A DNA stretch of 64,000 nt from Streptomyces sp. Ncost-T10-10d (GCF_900091955.1 NZ_FMDF01000070.1:38640-102639), one strand, 5' to 3'; positions 27,513-37,935 are shown, counted from the first letter of the stretch. Translations and numbers: made by a program. The notes: generated from the sequence alone by a model not told the origin.

Positions 27513-28403
27513 TCACAGCCCGCCGTCACTCCGGAGCAGCGCCATCAGTTCCCGTGCGCCCGGGCTCATGGCCCGTGCCGCCGGCAGCACCACGACGCTC
27601 TCGTAGTAGGGCTGTCGGGGCCCTTCGAGTTCCACCGCCACCAGTCCCCGGGCCTCGGGCTTACGGGAGAAGTGGTGCGGCACCAGCGCGACCCCCAGCC
27701 CCTCGTGCACCAACTCCAGCAGGCTGTGCACGTCATTCACCTCCAGCCCCACCGCGCGCCGCACCCGGGCCTCCGTGAACGCCCCGTCCGCCGCCCGCCG
27801 CGGACCCCAGTCCGGATGGAAGTCGATGAAGGACTCACCGGGCAGCTCACCCCATGCGACGCGGTCCGCCGTCGCGAACCGGTGACCGGGCGCGCAGAGG
27901 ACGACCATGGGCTCACGCGCCAGCGGGATGAGCTCGCCTCGCCACTCGGCGGAACTGACGGTCGCGGCGAAGGCGGCATCGAGCCGCCCGCCGGCCACCC
28001 CGTCCATCAGACTCGTGGTGCCCTCCTGACGGAGCCGGATTTCCATGAGCGGATGCTTACGGTGAAAGGCCGCCAGCAGACGCGGAAGATGCACCCCGGG
28101 CACGCACTGCTCGACGCCCACCGACAGCGTGCCGCGCAGCAGCCCACGTACCGCATCGACGGCGTCCCTCGCCGCTCGCGCCCCCGCCAGCGTGCGCTCG
28201 GCCTCCACGAGCAGGGCACGCCCCGCCTCGGTCAGCCGCACGCTGCGCGTGGTGCGGCTGAACAGCGGTGTCCTGAGCTCCTGTTCCAGGGCCCGGACGG
28301 AGGCGGAGAGACCGGACTGCGACACGGCGAGGCGCTCGGCGGCACGCGTGAAGTGCTGTTCCTCGGCGACGGCGACGAAATGTTCCAGCTGACGCAATTC
28401 CAT
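27513..28403 (-). CDS. LysR-family transcriptional regulator
   Basis: 296 residues. The N-terminal winged helix-turn-helix is textbook: MELRQLEHFVAVAEEQHFTR, then AAERLAVSQSGLSASVRALE. A type 2 periplasmic-binding-like effector domain follows (LSVGVEQCVPGVHLPRLLAA). The ATG at 28403 lies close behind TTATATTT on the minus strand, so the message may be leaderless or nearly so. It is divergent from an aldo-keto reductase gene 113 bases away, the standard LysR arrangement, and probably controls it. The inducer is unknown. Confidence 0.93.
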   Translation of the reverse strand: MELRQLEHFVAVAEEQHFTRAAERLAVSQSGLSASVRALEQELRTPLFSRTTRSVRLTEAGRALLVEAERTLAGARAARDAVDAVRGLLRGTLSVGVEQCVPGVHLPRLLAAFHRKHPLMEIRLRQEGTTSLMDGVAGGRLDAAFAATVSSAEWRGELIPLAREPMVVLCAPGHRFATADRVAWGELPGESFIDFHPDWGPRRAADGAFTEARVRRAVGLEVNDVHSLLELVHEGLGVALVPHHFSRKPEARGLVAVELEGPRQPYYESVVVLPAARAMSPGARELMALLRSDGGL

Positions 28404-28516
28404 GATTGAGAAATATAAGCACTGAATCCAAGCAGAATCTCCTGTTGGACTGCTGGATCGTTGTCGGCGAACCTGGACCCTGCCCACCGCAACCGCCCCT
28501 CTTCCGTGGAGCCCGC

Positions 28517-29518
<1,002 letters not shown>

Positions 29519-29525
29519 GCCGTCG

Positions 29526-29548
29526 GGCGCCCCCGTGGCGGGGGCGCC
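29526..29548 (+). terminator. Terminator after the aldo-keto reductase gene
   Basis: GGCGCCCCC and GGGGGCGCC arms (9 bp, extended by one G-C pair) around a tight TGG loop, eight bases after the stop codon. Confidence 0.75.
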
Positions 29549-29604
29549 GTAGGGCCTCGCGCATCTCCGGGGCGTACGGCTGTCGTGCTTGGCATGATGG
29601 CTCG

Positions 29605-30111
29605 ATGCAGAACGTCAAGAGAACCTTTCCTCCGCGGGTGGGCGACGAGCGTGCGTCACTGGGCGGCTTCCTCCAGTTCCAGCGCGAGACCCTGGCCATG
29701 AAGTGCGCCGGGCTCACCACCGAACAGCTGAGGGAACGGGCTGTTCCCGCCTCGGAGTTGACCCTCCTCGGGCTGGTCCGCCATCTCGCCGAGGCGGAGC
29801 GTTCCTGGTTCCGTCGGGTACTGAAGGACGAGGTCGCGCCGCCGCACTGGCCCGGTCCGGATCCCGGCGAGTTCGCCGAGTTCGACGTCGAAACCGCCGA
29901 CCCGGACGAGGCGTTCAGGATCTGGCACGAGGAGTGCGCGCGCTCCCGCGCCACCGTGGAGGCTGCCGATTCCCTCGAAATCACCGGGAGTTACGGCGAC
30001 GAGGTGTTCTCGCTGCGATACATCCTCACTCATATGATCGAGGAGTACGCGCGGCACAACGGCCACGCGGACCTGCTCCGGGAGGCCATCGACGGAGCCA
30101 CCGGGGCGTAG
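29605..30111 (+). CDS. DinB/DUF664 family protein, copy 1
   Basis: 168-residue four-helix-bundle protein of the DinB superfamily. The metal-binding histidine positions are visible in LLGLVRHLAEAERSWFRR and, near the end, EEYARHNGHADLLREAIDGA. Relatives include metal-dependent thiol transferases that use mycothiol or bacillithiol, but function here is unknown. A close paralogue lies at 40068-40625 with the same two motifs. ATG 29605 starts the frame; no strong ribosome site. Stands alone, convergent with the amidase gene. Confidence 0.87.
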   Translation: MQNVKRTFPPRVGDERASLGGFLQFQRETLAMKCAGLTTEQLRERAVPASELTLLGLVRHLAEAERSWFRRVLKDEVAPPHWPGPDPGEFAEFDVETADPDEAFRIWHEECARSRATVEAADSLEITGSYGDEVFSLRYILTHMIEEYARHNGHADLLREAIDGATGA

Positions 30112-30151
30112 TCTCCCTCCCGGCTCCGTGGCCGCGCGGCCACATCCGTGC

Positions 30152-31582
30152 TCAAGGCGCCGCGGGTGTCCGCGCCTCGACCGGGTCGACGTAGCGGTGG
30201 GCCCAGGGCAGGGCCTCCTCCAGGGCCGCGGACACGCCGAGCAGGAGGTCCTCGCGGCCCCATCCGGCCGTGAGCGAAACGCCGAGCGGCAGGCCCCGGG
30301 AACTCCAGCCCAGCGGAAGGCTGATGGTCGGGAACCCGGTGGCGTTCCCGATCACGGTGTTGCCCGTGAAGGCGGTCATCGCAGCCAGCTCCGCCGCCGG
30401 ATCCGCGTCGTTGCGGAGCCGGCCGATGAGCGTAGGCGGGGTCGTCACGGTCGGGGTGATCACGATGTCGGCGTCCGCGTAGTCGAGCGTCCAGGCCCGC
30501 GCGCGGGCCTGGACGACACCGATCGAGGCGGCCAGCTCGCCGGAGGTGAACTTCTTCGATCCGGCCCGGAGATGGCGGACGATCGGACGCAGGGCCGACT
30601 CGTCGAACGCCATGGTCCTGGCCCCGACCAGCGCGGTGAACATCACCCGGAAGCCCTCGGTGAACTCGGGGTCCGGCGCCTGGTCCCGGGCGAAGACGGC
30701 ATGGCCGAGCCCGGCCAGCGTACGGGCGGTGAGTTCGGCGGCGGCGGCGACCTCGGCGTCCACGGGCGCCCCCGAGACCGAGCCCTGCGCGAGCGCCACC
30801 CTCAGTCGCGGGACAGGTGCGTCGCAGGCGCGCTCGTAGCTGTCGACGCGGGGCGGATGCACGGTGCCGACTCCGGTACGGGTGGTCAGCGCATCGAGGA
30901 ACGCCGCGGTGTCGCGCACGGTGCGGGCGAGCGGCCCCCGTACGGAGAGCCCCATCCCGTCGTTGCCGTTCGGGCCCGCCGTGACGAGCCCACGGCTCGG
31001 TTTCAGCCCCACCACACCGCAGGCGCTCGCGGGGGAGCGTACGGAACCGGCGGTGTCACTGCCCTGGGCGATCGGCACCAGCAGCGCACCGACCGCGGCC
31101 GCCGCACCGCCACTGCTGCCGGCCGCGCTGCGGGTGAGGTCGAACGGGCTGCGCGCGGGGGCGGACACCTCGGGCTCGGTGTAGCAGGCGGCCCCGAACT
31201 CGGGAACGGTGGTTTTGCCGAGGCTGATCAGCCCGGCGTCGGCCATGACATCGACGATCTCGTCGTTGTGGTCGGGAATCCAGTCGCGCAGCAGCGCGGA
31301 ACCCAGCGTGGTGCGTACGCCCGCGGTGGCCTCCAGGTCCTTGATGGCGGTGGGTACGCCGAACAGGCGCGGCAGTTCGGCTCGGCCCGAGGAGCGCAGG
31401 GTGCGTCCGGCCTCGGCCGCGGCGGCGCGGGCCCGGTCCGCCGACACGGTGGTGAACGCACCCACCCGGTCGCTGTCCTCGATCCGGGCCAGCAGATGGT
31501 CCACGACTTCGGTGGGAGTTGTGTCTCCGCGCTCGTAGGCGGTGGCCAGTTGGAGAGCCGTGAGGTCGTGCAACTGCTGCAT
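30152..31582 (-). CDS. Amidase signature family enzyme
   Basis: 476 residues. The Ser-cisSer-Lys triad is in place: Lys in PTAIKDLEAT, cis-Ser in SAAGSSGGAAAAVGA and nucleophile Ser in QGSDTAGSVRSPAS. The amidase signature block is complete, so the enzyme should hydrolyse amide (or ester) bonds. Short of assay, the substrate cannot be named. ATG 31582 is favoured over 31594 because GGGAG lies six bases upstream. Divergent from a TetR gene 47 bases away, which probably represses it. Confidence 0.92.
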   Translation of the reverse strand: MQQLHDLTALQLATAYERGDTTPTEVVDHLLARIEDSDRVGAFTTVSADRARAAAAEAGRTLRSSGRAELPRLFGVPTAIKDLEATAGVRTTLGSALLRDWIPDHNDEIVDVMADAGLISLGKTTVPEFGAACYTEPEVSAPARSPFDLTRSAAGSSGGAAAAVGALLVPIAQGSDTAGSVRSPASACGVVGLKPSRGLVTAGPNGNDGMGLSVRGPLARTVRDTAAFLDALTTRTGVGTVHPPRVDSYERACDAPVPRLRVALAQGSVSGAPVDAEVAAAAELTARTLAGLGHAVFARDQAPDPEFTEGFRVMFTALVGARTMAFDESALRPIVRHLRAGSKKFTSGELAASIGVVQARARAWTLDYADADIVITPTVTTPPTLIGRLRNDADPAAELAAMTAFTGNTVIGNATGFPTISLPLGWSSRGLPLGVSLTAGWGREDLLLGVSAALEEALPWAHRYVDPVEARTPAAP

Positions 31583-31629
31583 GGATGCTCCCATTGCTGT
31601 TTCGTTACGCGTATCGATATGGTGACGGC

Positions 31630-32277
31630 ATGGTGGTCGAGAAGGCAAGCACTCCGAAGAACGGCCGTCCCCGGGCGGTCACGCTCGACGCGATCCTGGA
31701 CGCGGCGACCGAGATCGCCGACGACCGGGGTCTCGACGCGGTGACCTTCCGCGTGGTGGCCGACCGGCTGGGCGTGTCACCGATGGCCGTCCACCGCACG
31801 ACGGGCGGCATCGACGCGCTCCAGCACGCGCTGGTGTCCCGGATCGTCGGTGAGGTGACCCGGTCCGTGCACTGGCCGGAAGGCTGGCGCGGCGTCGTCC
31901 GGCTGTTCGCGGACACGCTCCATGACCTGCTCATGCGACACCCCGTCATCCTCGAGGCGCACCGCCGCGCCTCTCTCGTCGGGCCCGGCGCGGACGACGT
32001 CGCGCTCCGGGTCGTCGCCGCGCTGCAGACCGCGGGACTCGACGAGGAGGCCGCCGTGTACGCGTACGGCGCCCTGCACGACTTCGTCACCGGCCACGTG
32101 GCGATCCGCCTCGGCCGTGGTGATCCGGAACAGCTCCGACTCCCGCCCGAGCGCCGGGCCATGTCGGTGTTCGCCGACCACCACGACTACGACCGCCGGT
32201 TCGCCTACGGTCTCGACCTCGTCATCGGCGGGATCGCCGCTGCCGCCGCCCCCGTGTCGCATGAGGAGCAGAGATGA
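31630..32277 (+). CDS. TetR-family regulator
   Basis: 215 residues. The N-terminal helix-turn-helix runs VTLDAILDAATEIADDRGLD, then TFRVVADRLGVSPMAVHRTT (an unusual HRTTGG recognition end). The C-terminal domain is a TetR ligand pocket of ordinary length. The gene shares a 47-bp divergent promoter with the amidase gene, which holds TACGCGTA and ATCGAT palindromes, and overlaps the following hydrolase gene by ATGA. It likely controls both. Confidence 0.9.
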   Translation: MVVEKASTPKNGRPRAVTLDAILDAATEIADDRGLDAVTFRVVADRLGVSPMAVHRTTGGIDALQHALVSRIVGEVTRSVHWPEGWRGVVRLFADTLHDLLMRHPVILEAHRRASLVGPGADDVALRVVAALQTAGLDEEAAVYAYGALHDFVTGHVAIRLGRGDPEQLRLPPERRAMSVFADHHDYDRRFAYGLDLVIGGIAAAAAPVSHEEQR

Positions 32278-33194
32278 CCTCCTCCTTGCAGGATCTGCCC
32301 GAGACGGTCCGCCTGACGGCCCCCGGCGGGCGCCGTATCGCGTACTGCTCGTACGGGGACCCCGCCGCCCCACCCGCGATCGTGCTCCACGGGACCCCCG
32401 GCAGCCGTTTCGAGGGCATGGCGCTGCGGAAGGCCGCGACGGAGGCGGGCGTGCGCCTGGTCTTCCCGGACCGCCCCGGATACGGCGAGACCGACCCCGT
32501 GCCCGGCCGTGGCTTCCACCGCTGGACCGACGATTTCCTGGCCCTGCTCGACCACCTCGGCCACGAACGGGCACCGCTCGTGGCGATCTCGGGCGGCGGC
32601 GGATACGCACTGTCCGCCGCCCAGGCACACCCCGAGCGGGTGACGAAACTGATCCTCGCGTGCGCCGCCGTCCCCGGAGCACCCCGACAGGCGTACGCAC
32701 GCCGGATCCCGATCGTGAAGTGGCTGGACCGGCTGGTGCGCTGGGCCCCGGTGATCGCCCGGCCGATGCTCGCGGGGACGGGGATCTTCAAGCGCATGAA
32801 AAGCCGTGAGCCGCACCTCGATGCCTGGCCGCTCGCCGACCGACTGATCATGAAGGAACCGGAGTTCAAGGAACTGTCGGAGCTGGACACCACCGAGGCC
32901 CGGCGCCAGGGCATGGACGCGGCCATGGTGGATCTCGCCGGATACTCCCGCCCGTTGCCCGAGTCGCTGGGATCGATCCGGGTGCCGACCGTGTTCATCC
33001 ACGGTGAGGCGGACGGCAACGTCCCCATCGCGGTGACGCGTTGGGCGCACGCGCAGATCGACGGCGCCGAACTGCGCTCCGTCCCCGACGGCGGACACCT
33101 GTTTCTCCTCGAGGACCCGGACCCGCTCCTTCGGGAACTGACCGGTCCGTATCGCGGCGCAACGGTCGCGAAAGGAGACGGCGGGCAGCACTGA
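32274..33194 (+). CDS. Alpha/beta-fold hydrolase
   Basis: 306-residue serine hydrolase. Oxyanion motif HGTPGSR, nucleophile elbow AISGGGGYAL, acid in FIHGEADGNVP and histidine in PDGGHLFLLED form a complete triad. The HGTPGSR/SGGGG variant is common in a subgroup of actinobacterial esterases and proline-iminopeptidase-like proteins. Cytoplasmic, no signal peptide. Cotranscribed with the TetR gene. Substrate unknown. Confidence 0.9.
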   Translation: MTSSLQDLPETVRLTAPGGRRIAYCSYGDPAAPPAIVLHGTPGSRFEGMALRKAATEAGVRLVFPDRPGYGETDPVPGRGFHRWTDDFLALLDHLGHERAPLVAISGGGGYALSAAQAHPERVTKLILACAAVPGAPRQAYARRIPIVKWLDRLVRWAPVIARPMLAGTGIFKRMKSREPHLDAWPLADRLIMKEPEFKELSELDTTEARRQGMDAAMVDLAGYSRPLPESLGSIRVPTVFIHGEADGNVPIAVTRWAHAQIDGAELRSVPDGGHLFLLEDPDPLLRELTGPYRGATVAKGDGGQH

Positions 33195-33274
33195 CGATCC
33201 CCCTCTTCTGCCGATGTGCTCATCAGGGTCGATGCGGGGGCCGCGTACGGCGACGGGGCCCGCGCGGAGCGCAT

Positions 33275-33329
33275 TTGCTCAAGCGCACTTGAACGAGCGG
33301 TCGCACGCCGGCCGGCGCCGCTTGAGCAA
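33275..33329. repeat. Inverted repeat between convergent genes
   Basis: TTGCTCAAGCG (33275-33285) and its exact complement (33319-33329) with a 33-base spacer; TCAAG-CGCA-CTTGA forms a second small dyad over the left arm. Lies between the hydrolase and the GerMN lipoprotein genes, so a bidirectional terminator is the simplest reading. Confidence 0.45.
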
Positions 33330-33381
33330 CGGGAACCTGGACCGGCTCGCTTTCGTGGCAGGGCGAACTCGCCTGCCCGCC

Positions 33382-33876
33382 TCACGTGTTGAGGAACTCC
33401 GCACACCGGTAGGGGCCCAGCGCGACGCCTTCGGACGGCCGCAGGGTGACCTCGACGTCGTCGGTCCTGACCTTCGGGTCGAGTACGGACTGGGCGCGCG
33501 CCAGCGTGCACACCAGCTGGCCCGTGCCCTGGTCGCGTCCCGACTGCGCATAGGGGCCGTCGAGGTGCACCGTGACGCGGGTGCCCGTTCCGGTCACCGA
33601 GAAGCCGGGGAGCTGGACAAGAGAGGTGAGCCCGTCGCGCTGCTCGGCGGGCGGCGGCCCCGACAGGAGCAGCTTCACCACCGCGTCGAGGTTCTTGACC
33701 TCCTTGTCGAGCAGGGGCACTCCGCGCAGCCCACCGGCGGACGCGTAGTACAGCCGTATGCCGCGCGTCAGACCGGACGCGGGCTCGCCCGCGCCTATCA
33801 CTCCGGTCGGCTGGACGCCGCAGCCCATGAGAGCGATCCCCAGCGCGGCGACCACGACCCCCTGCCTCACCTTCAC
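33382..33876 (-). CDS. GerMN-domain lipoprotein
   Basis: 164 residues. Lipoprotein signal: VKVRQGVVVAALGIALMGCG, with cysteine at about residue 19 after LMG, a good lipobox. The mature part is one GerMN-like domain (IRLYYASAGGLRGVPLL, then a helix LDAVVKLLLSGPP and strands ending RPSEGVALGPYRCAEF). The GTG start overlaps the histidine kinase stop as GTGA, so it belongs to the two-component operon. A surface lipoprotein linked to a sensor kinase suggests it modulates sensing at the cell envelope, as CseA does for CseC in Streptomyces; that is inference. Confidence 0.88.
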   Translation of the reverse strand: MKVRQGVVVAALGIALMGCGVQPTGVIGAGEPASGLTRGIRLYYASAGGLRGVPLLDKEVKNLDAVVKLLLSGPPPAEQRDGLTSLVQLPGFSVTGTGTRVTVHLDGPYAQSGRDQGTGQLVCTLARAQSVLDPKVRTDDVEVTLRPSEGVALGPYRCAEFLNT

Positions 33877-35384
33877 TCCGTGCCCTCTCCTGTACGTCGC
33901 AGGGGCAGCCGCAGCGTGAACACCGCGCCGCGCCGAGGTCCATCGGCCACGTCGATCGTGCCGCCGTGCAGCCGTGCGTTCTCCAGCGCGATCGCCGTGC
34001 CGAGGCCGCTGCCCTGTCCGCTGTCGTCGGCCGCACCACGCGTGCGGGCCGCGTCCGCCTTGTAGAACCGGTCGAAGACCCGCTCCCGAGCCTCCGGCGG
34101 CAGCCCGGGACCGTGGTCGGCGACCTCCAGCGTCGCCCACTCCCCGTCCGCCTCGTGGGCCGTCTCGAGGGTCACGGTGACCGGCGGGGCTCCGTGCCGC
34201 AGCGCGTTGCCCACCAGGTTCGCGACGATCACGTCGATGCGGCGCCGGTCGACCACCGCCCGTACACCCTCAGGGAGGTGCGTCTGCACCCGGTCCGTCC
34301 AGCCGCGCAGCGCCAGCGACGCCCGTACGGTGTCGGCGAGGTCCGTCCCGGCCGCGTTCAGCCGTACCGCCTTGGCGTCGAAGCGGGAGATCTCCATCAG
34401 GTCCTCGACCAGCCGGGACAGCCGTGCCGTCTCCGCGCCGACGGTACGGGCCGCCCGTGCCGCGTCCGGCGGCAGCTGGTCGGCGTCCTCCTCCAGGACG
34501 GTCGCCACCATCGTCATCGCCGCAAGGGGCGTGCGCAGTTCGTGCGACACGTCCGCCACGAAGCGGCGTGCCTTCGCCTCCTGCACGCGCAGTTCCGCGT
34601 CGGAAGCCTGGAGCGCGTCGGCAGTATCGTTGAACGTTCTTGCCAGATCGGCGAGTTCGTCGTGCCCGGTGACGGAGACCCGGCTGCCGAGGTCTCCGGC
34701 CGCGAGCTCGCGGGTGGCCCGCCCCAGCTTCCGTACCGGACGAAGGACCGTCCCCGCGGCCAGCAGCGCCAGGACGGCGGCCAGCAGCACCACCGGCACG
34801 ATGCCCGCCCGTACGGAGTCCAGCAGGGCGGCGGTGTCGTCGCGCTCGGCCCGCAGATCGGTGATCGCGAAGACCTCCAGGCCGGAGGTGCGGTGGTCCC
34901 CGTCGGCGAACGTGACAGGCGTGCCGACGACCAGGTAGGGCTCGCCCCGCCACTGCACCCGCTGGAACGCGGCGTCGTCGCCGGTCATGACGGCGCTGCG
35001 CAGCTCGACGGTGATCCGGCCCTCCGTCTCGGCGAGCGAGTCGGAGACCGCGGTGAGGTCCTGGTAGCGGGCGACCACGATCTTCCCGCCGATGCCCTCC
35101 GACACCTTCGCCGCGAACCGGGACAGCGACCGCTGGTCGGGCGGTACGTCGAAGTCGGCGGCCACCGCGCCGACCCGCTCCCGGAAGTCGTTCACGGCCG
35201 CGTTCTGGGTGCGCTGGAGGACGGCGGTACGGGCCTCCCGGTAGGCGAGGGCGGTCGAGGTCACCGCGCTGATCAGGGCAACGACGACGAAGGTGACGAC
35301 GAGCCGGACGCGCAGCCCGCCGACGAGCCGCCGGGAGCGCCTCTTCGAGGCGACGCCGCGCCCGCCTTTGTCCGTACGCTTCAC
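33873..35384 (-). CDS. Sensor histidine kinase
   Basis: 503 residues. An N-terminal membrane helix (LRVRLVVTFVVVALISAVTS), an extracytoplasmic domain of about 140 residues, and a second helix (VPVVLLAAVLALLAAGTVLR) are followed by HAMP (RPVRKLGRATRELAAGDLGS), the phospho-acceptor H-box ADVSHELRTPLAAM, the N-box LVGNALRHGAPP and the G-boxes DHGPGLPPEARERVFDRFYK and GSGLGTAIA. Note N-x-x-N-A-L-R-H is intact. The GTG start overlaps the response-regulator stop as GTGA. The signal is unknown; divergent genes encode an ABC export cassette likely under its control. Confidence 0.95.
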   Translation of the reverse strand: MKRTDKGGRGVASKRRSRRLVGGLRVRLVVTFVVVALISAVTSTALAYREARTAVLQRTQNAAVNDFRERVGAVAADFDVPPDQRSLSRFAAKVSEGIGGKIVVARYQDLTAVSDSLAETEGRITVELRSAVMTGDDAAFQRVQWRGEPYLVVGTPVTFADGDHRTSGLEVFAITDLRAERDDTAALLDSVRAGIVPVVLLAAVLALLAAGTVLRPVRKLGRATRELAAGDLGSRVSVTGHDELADLARTFNDTADALQASDAELRVQEAKARRFVADVSHELRTPLAAMTMVATVLEEDADQLPPDAARAARTVGAETARLSRLVEDLMEISRFDAKAVRLNAAGTDLADTVRASLALRGWTDRVQTHLPEGVRAVVDRRRIDVIVANLVGNALRHGAPPVTVTLETAHEADGEWATLEVADHGPGLPPEARERVFDRFYKADAARTRGAADDSGQGSGLGTAIALENARLHGGTIDVADGPRRGAVFTLRLPLRRTGEGTE

Positions 35385-36073
35385 AGTGGCCCGAAGCGGT
35401 AGCCGAAGCCCCGCACGGTCTGTACGTACCGCGGCTTCGCCGGTACGTCCTCGAGTTTGGCCCGCAGCCGGCCGACCGCCGCGTCCACCAGCCGGGAGTC
35501 GCCCAGGTAGGTGTGGTCCCAGACGGATTCGAGGAGCTGCTCGCGGCTGAAGACCCGGCCGGGGGAGGCCGACAGTTCCAGGAGCAGACGCAGTTCGGTG
35601 GGCGGCAGAGCGATCGGTGTTCCGTTCTTGGTGACGGTCAGCCCGGCGCGGTCGATCACCAGCCCGGCGAGATCGGCGTCCGAACGCTGTCGTGCGGACG
35701 GCTCCGCGCGCCGCAGGGCGGCCCGGATGCGGGCCTCCAGGACGGGCGCCGTGACCGGCTTGACGACGTAGTCGTCGGCGCCCGCCTCCAGGCCGGTCAC
35801 GATGTCCGAATCGTCGCCGCGCGCGGTCAGCATGATGACCGGCAGGGCCGCCGAGCGGGCGCGGATGCGGCGGCACACCTCGAAGCCGTCCATGCCGGGC
35901 AGCATCAGGTCCAGTACGACCAGTTCGATCCGCGTGCCCCGCTCCCCGGCCAGCAGGGCAAGGGCCTGCTCGCCGGTGGCGGCGGTGTCCACGCCGTACC
36001 CGTGACGGCGCAGCACGAGCTCCATTCCGTCCCGTACGGACGCGTCGTCCTCGATGAGCAGTACATGCGGCAT
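35381..36073 (-). CDS. OmpR/PhoB-family response regulator
   Basis: 230 residues. The receiver domain has the acidic pair in LLIEDDASVRDG, the phospho-Asp in LVVLDLMLPGMDGF, Thr in MLTARGDD and Lys in DDYVVKPV. The C-terminal winged helix ends VWDHTYLGDSRLVDAAVGRL RAK then YVQTVRGFGYRF, the classic OmpR form. ATG 36073 is the first methionine of the domain; a GTG at 36091 would add six residues, and neither has a clear ribosome site. First gene of the regulator-kinase-lipoprotein operon, divergent from the lipoprotein/ABC operon across about 135 bases. Confidence 0.94.
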   Translation of the reverse strand: MPHVLLIEDDASVRDGMELVLRRHGYGVDTAATGEQALALLAGERGTRIELVVLDLMLPGMDGFEVCRRIRARSAALPVIMLTARGDDSDIVTGLEAGADDYVVKPVTAPVLEARIRAALRRAEPSARQRSDADLAGLVIDRAGLTVTKNGTPIALPPTELRLLLELSASPGRVFSREQLLESVWDHTYLGDSRLVDAAVGRLRAKLEDVPAKPRYVQTVRGFGYRFGPL

Positions 36074-36208
36074 GGGGCCGATTATGGGCACACCGGGACG
36101 GTTTCCGCCTACTCCGTACGGGGGCGGAGGCGCAGGTCGGGGGCATTGTTACGTTCCCATCATGTGGCCATGGACGGGCCATCATCCGCGGCGGCGAACG
36201 TGAAGCGC

Positions 36209-36862
36209 ATGAGCTTCCCCAGGACGAACCCCCGAGCCACCGCCCGGCTGCGCATGGCCACCCTCGTGGCCGTGCCCCTCCTCGCCTTCTCCGTCGCCTG
36301 CGGCGCCGGTGACGGCAGCGCCAGCGGAGCGAAGAAGGACGACACGATCGCCGACGTACCGGACGCTCCGACCGCGAGCGCGGCGAAGGGCGAGAACAAG
36401 CCGAGCACCCGGCCCGCGGGCAAGAGCGCCTTCTACGACGCCCAGATGAAGTACGTCCAGTGCATGCGAGTCAAGGGCGGCTACAAGGACTTCCCCGACC
36501 CCAAGCTCAGCGGGCACCTCGACTGGACGAAGGTCGACGAGATCGGCTCCCAGCCCGGCCGCAACGAGGGCATCAAGGGCGGCAAGAACGGTGTCTGCGT
36601 CACCGAGTTGCAGGCCGCCATGACGGCCGAGCCCGAGCGCGACCAGCAGAAGGACTACGAGTCGATGCTCGCGCACGCCAAGTGCATGCGGGACAACGGC
36701 GTCTCCAAGTTCACCAACCCGACCATGAACGGCGGCAACGCCCAGCCGGGCGGCGACCCGAACCCGGCCTCCCCGTCCATCGACACGAAGTCGCCGTCGT
36801 ACAAGCAGGCCCGCGAGGCGTGCAAGTCGAAGCTGCTCGACGGTCTGGACGGCATGCAGTGA
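36209..36862 (+). CDS. Secreted/lipoprotein with two CMRxxG motifs
   Basis: 217 residues from ATG 36209; an in-frame ATG at 36170 adds 13. A signal region (MATLVAVPLLAFSVACGAGD) places the protein outside the membrane, probably lipid-anchored although the lipobox is weak. The mature part repeats a motif: YVQCMRVKGGYKDFPDP and, about 70 residues on, HAKCMRDNGVSKFTNP, plus two more cysteines, so two disulfides are likely. CMRxxG-FPDP proteins are common in actinobacteria next to HlyD/MacB-like ABC genes; no function is established. It overlaps the next gene by GTGA. Confidence 0.82.
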   Translation: MSFPRTNPRATARLRMATLVAVPLLAFSVACGAGDGSASGAKKDDTIADVPDAPTASAAKGENKPSTRPAGKSAFYDAQMKYVQCMRVKGGYKDFPDPKLSGHLDWTKVDEIGSQPGRNEGIKGGKNGVCVTELQAAMTAEPERDQQKDYESMLAHAKCMRDNGVSKFTNPTMNGGNAQPGGDPNPASPSIDTKSPSYKQAREACKSKLLDGLDGMQ

Positions 36863-37935
36863 AGCGCCGCACCGCCTTCCTCACGCTCGGCGCGGTGACC
36901 GTAGCCGCCGCCGTCACCGGGGGAGTCCTGTTCCTCGGCGACGGCGGCGACGCGGGCGCCTCCGGAAGGGGCGGCGACCTGCCGCCCGCCACCGCGACCG
37001 TCGTACGCACCGACCTCGTGCAGTCCAAGACGGTCGACGGCAAGCTCGACTTCGCACAGCGCCGCGCCGTCAAGTCCGCCGTCGAGGGCACCGTCACGGT
37101 GGCCGCGTCCGAAGGGAGGACGCTGACCATGGGGCAGGCACTGTACGAGCTGAACGACAAGCCCGTCACCCTCCTCTACGGGCCGGTCCCGATGTTCCGC
37201 GAGATGAAGGCGGGCGACCGGGGCAGCGACGTGCTCCAGTTGGAGCGCAATCTGCGCGACCTGGGGTACGGCGCGAATCTCTACGTCGACGCGCGGTACG
37301 ACGAGAACACCGCGGCCGCCGTCAAGCAGTGGCAGAAGTCGCTGAACCGTGAGACCACCGGCAAGGTCGGCAAGGGCGATGTCGTCTTCCAGCCCGACCG
37401 GGTCAAGGTCGTCACCGCGGACGCGGCGCTCGCCGATCAGGTCGGCCCGGACACGCCCGTACTGACGGTCGCCTCGACCAAGCCGGTCGTCCGCGCGCAG
37501 CTCGACCAGGGCGACGGCGCGCTCACGTCCCGGGGCACCAAGGTCGAGGTCACCCTGCCGAGCGGGAAGACGGCGACCGGCAAGGTGGCCCGGACGGTGC
37601 GCCCCGAGGCGTCCGCCGGGGAGAGCGGTGCCGCGCAGAACGGCATCACCGTCGAGGTCGTCCTGGACGGCGGGGTGAGTGCCGCGTCCGGCGAGGACGC
37701 CAAGGCGTCGGCCAGCGTGAAGTTCGTCAGCGAGGCGCGCAAGGGGGTCCTCGCGGTCCCCGTCGAGGCGGTCGTCGCCCTGCGCGGCGAGAACGGCGGC
37801 TACGGCCTCCAGGTCGTCCAGGGCGCCACCTCGAAAATGGTGCGGGTGGAGACGGGCATGACCGCCGACGGGCAGATCGAGGTCAGCGGCCCGGACGTGC
37901 GCGAGGGCCTGAAGGTCGGAGTGGCGAAGTCATGA
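36859..37935 (+). CDS. HlyD-like adaptor with peptidoglycan-binding domain
   Basis: 358 residues. One N-terminal membrane helix or signal (RTAFLTLGAVTVAAAVTGGVLFL), beta strands of a membrane-fusion type domain (VVRTDLVQSKTVDGKLDFAQ), then a PG_binding_1 domain (GDRGSDVLQLERNLRDLGYG, ARYDENTAAAVKQWQKSLN) and further beta domains ending in VSGPDVREGLKVGVAKS. This is the periplasmic-adaptor type of Gram-positive MacB-like exporters. The GTG start overlaps the lipoprotein stop; the stop overlaps the ATPase gene start (ATGA). It probably links the FtsX-type permease to the cell wall. Confidence 0.88.
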   Translation: MKRRTAFLTLGAVTVAAAVTGGVLFLGDGGDAGASGRGGDLPPATATVVRTDLVQSKTVDGKLDFAQRRAVKSAVEGTVTVAASEGRTLTMGQALYELNDKPVTLLYGPVPMFREMKAGDRGSDVLQLERNLRDLGYGANLYVDARYDENTAAAVKQWQKSLNRETTGKVGKGDVVFQPDRVKVVTADAALADQVGPDTPVLTVASTKPVVRAQLDQGDGALTSRGTKVEVTLPSGKTATGKVARTVRPEASAGESGAAQNGITVEVVLDGGVSAASGEDAKASASVKFVSEARKGVLAVPVEAVVALRGENGGYGLQVVQGATSKMVRVETGMTADGQIEVSGPDVREGLKVGVAKS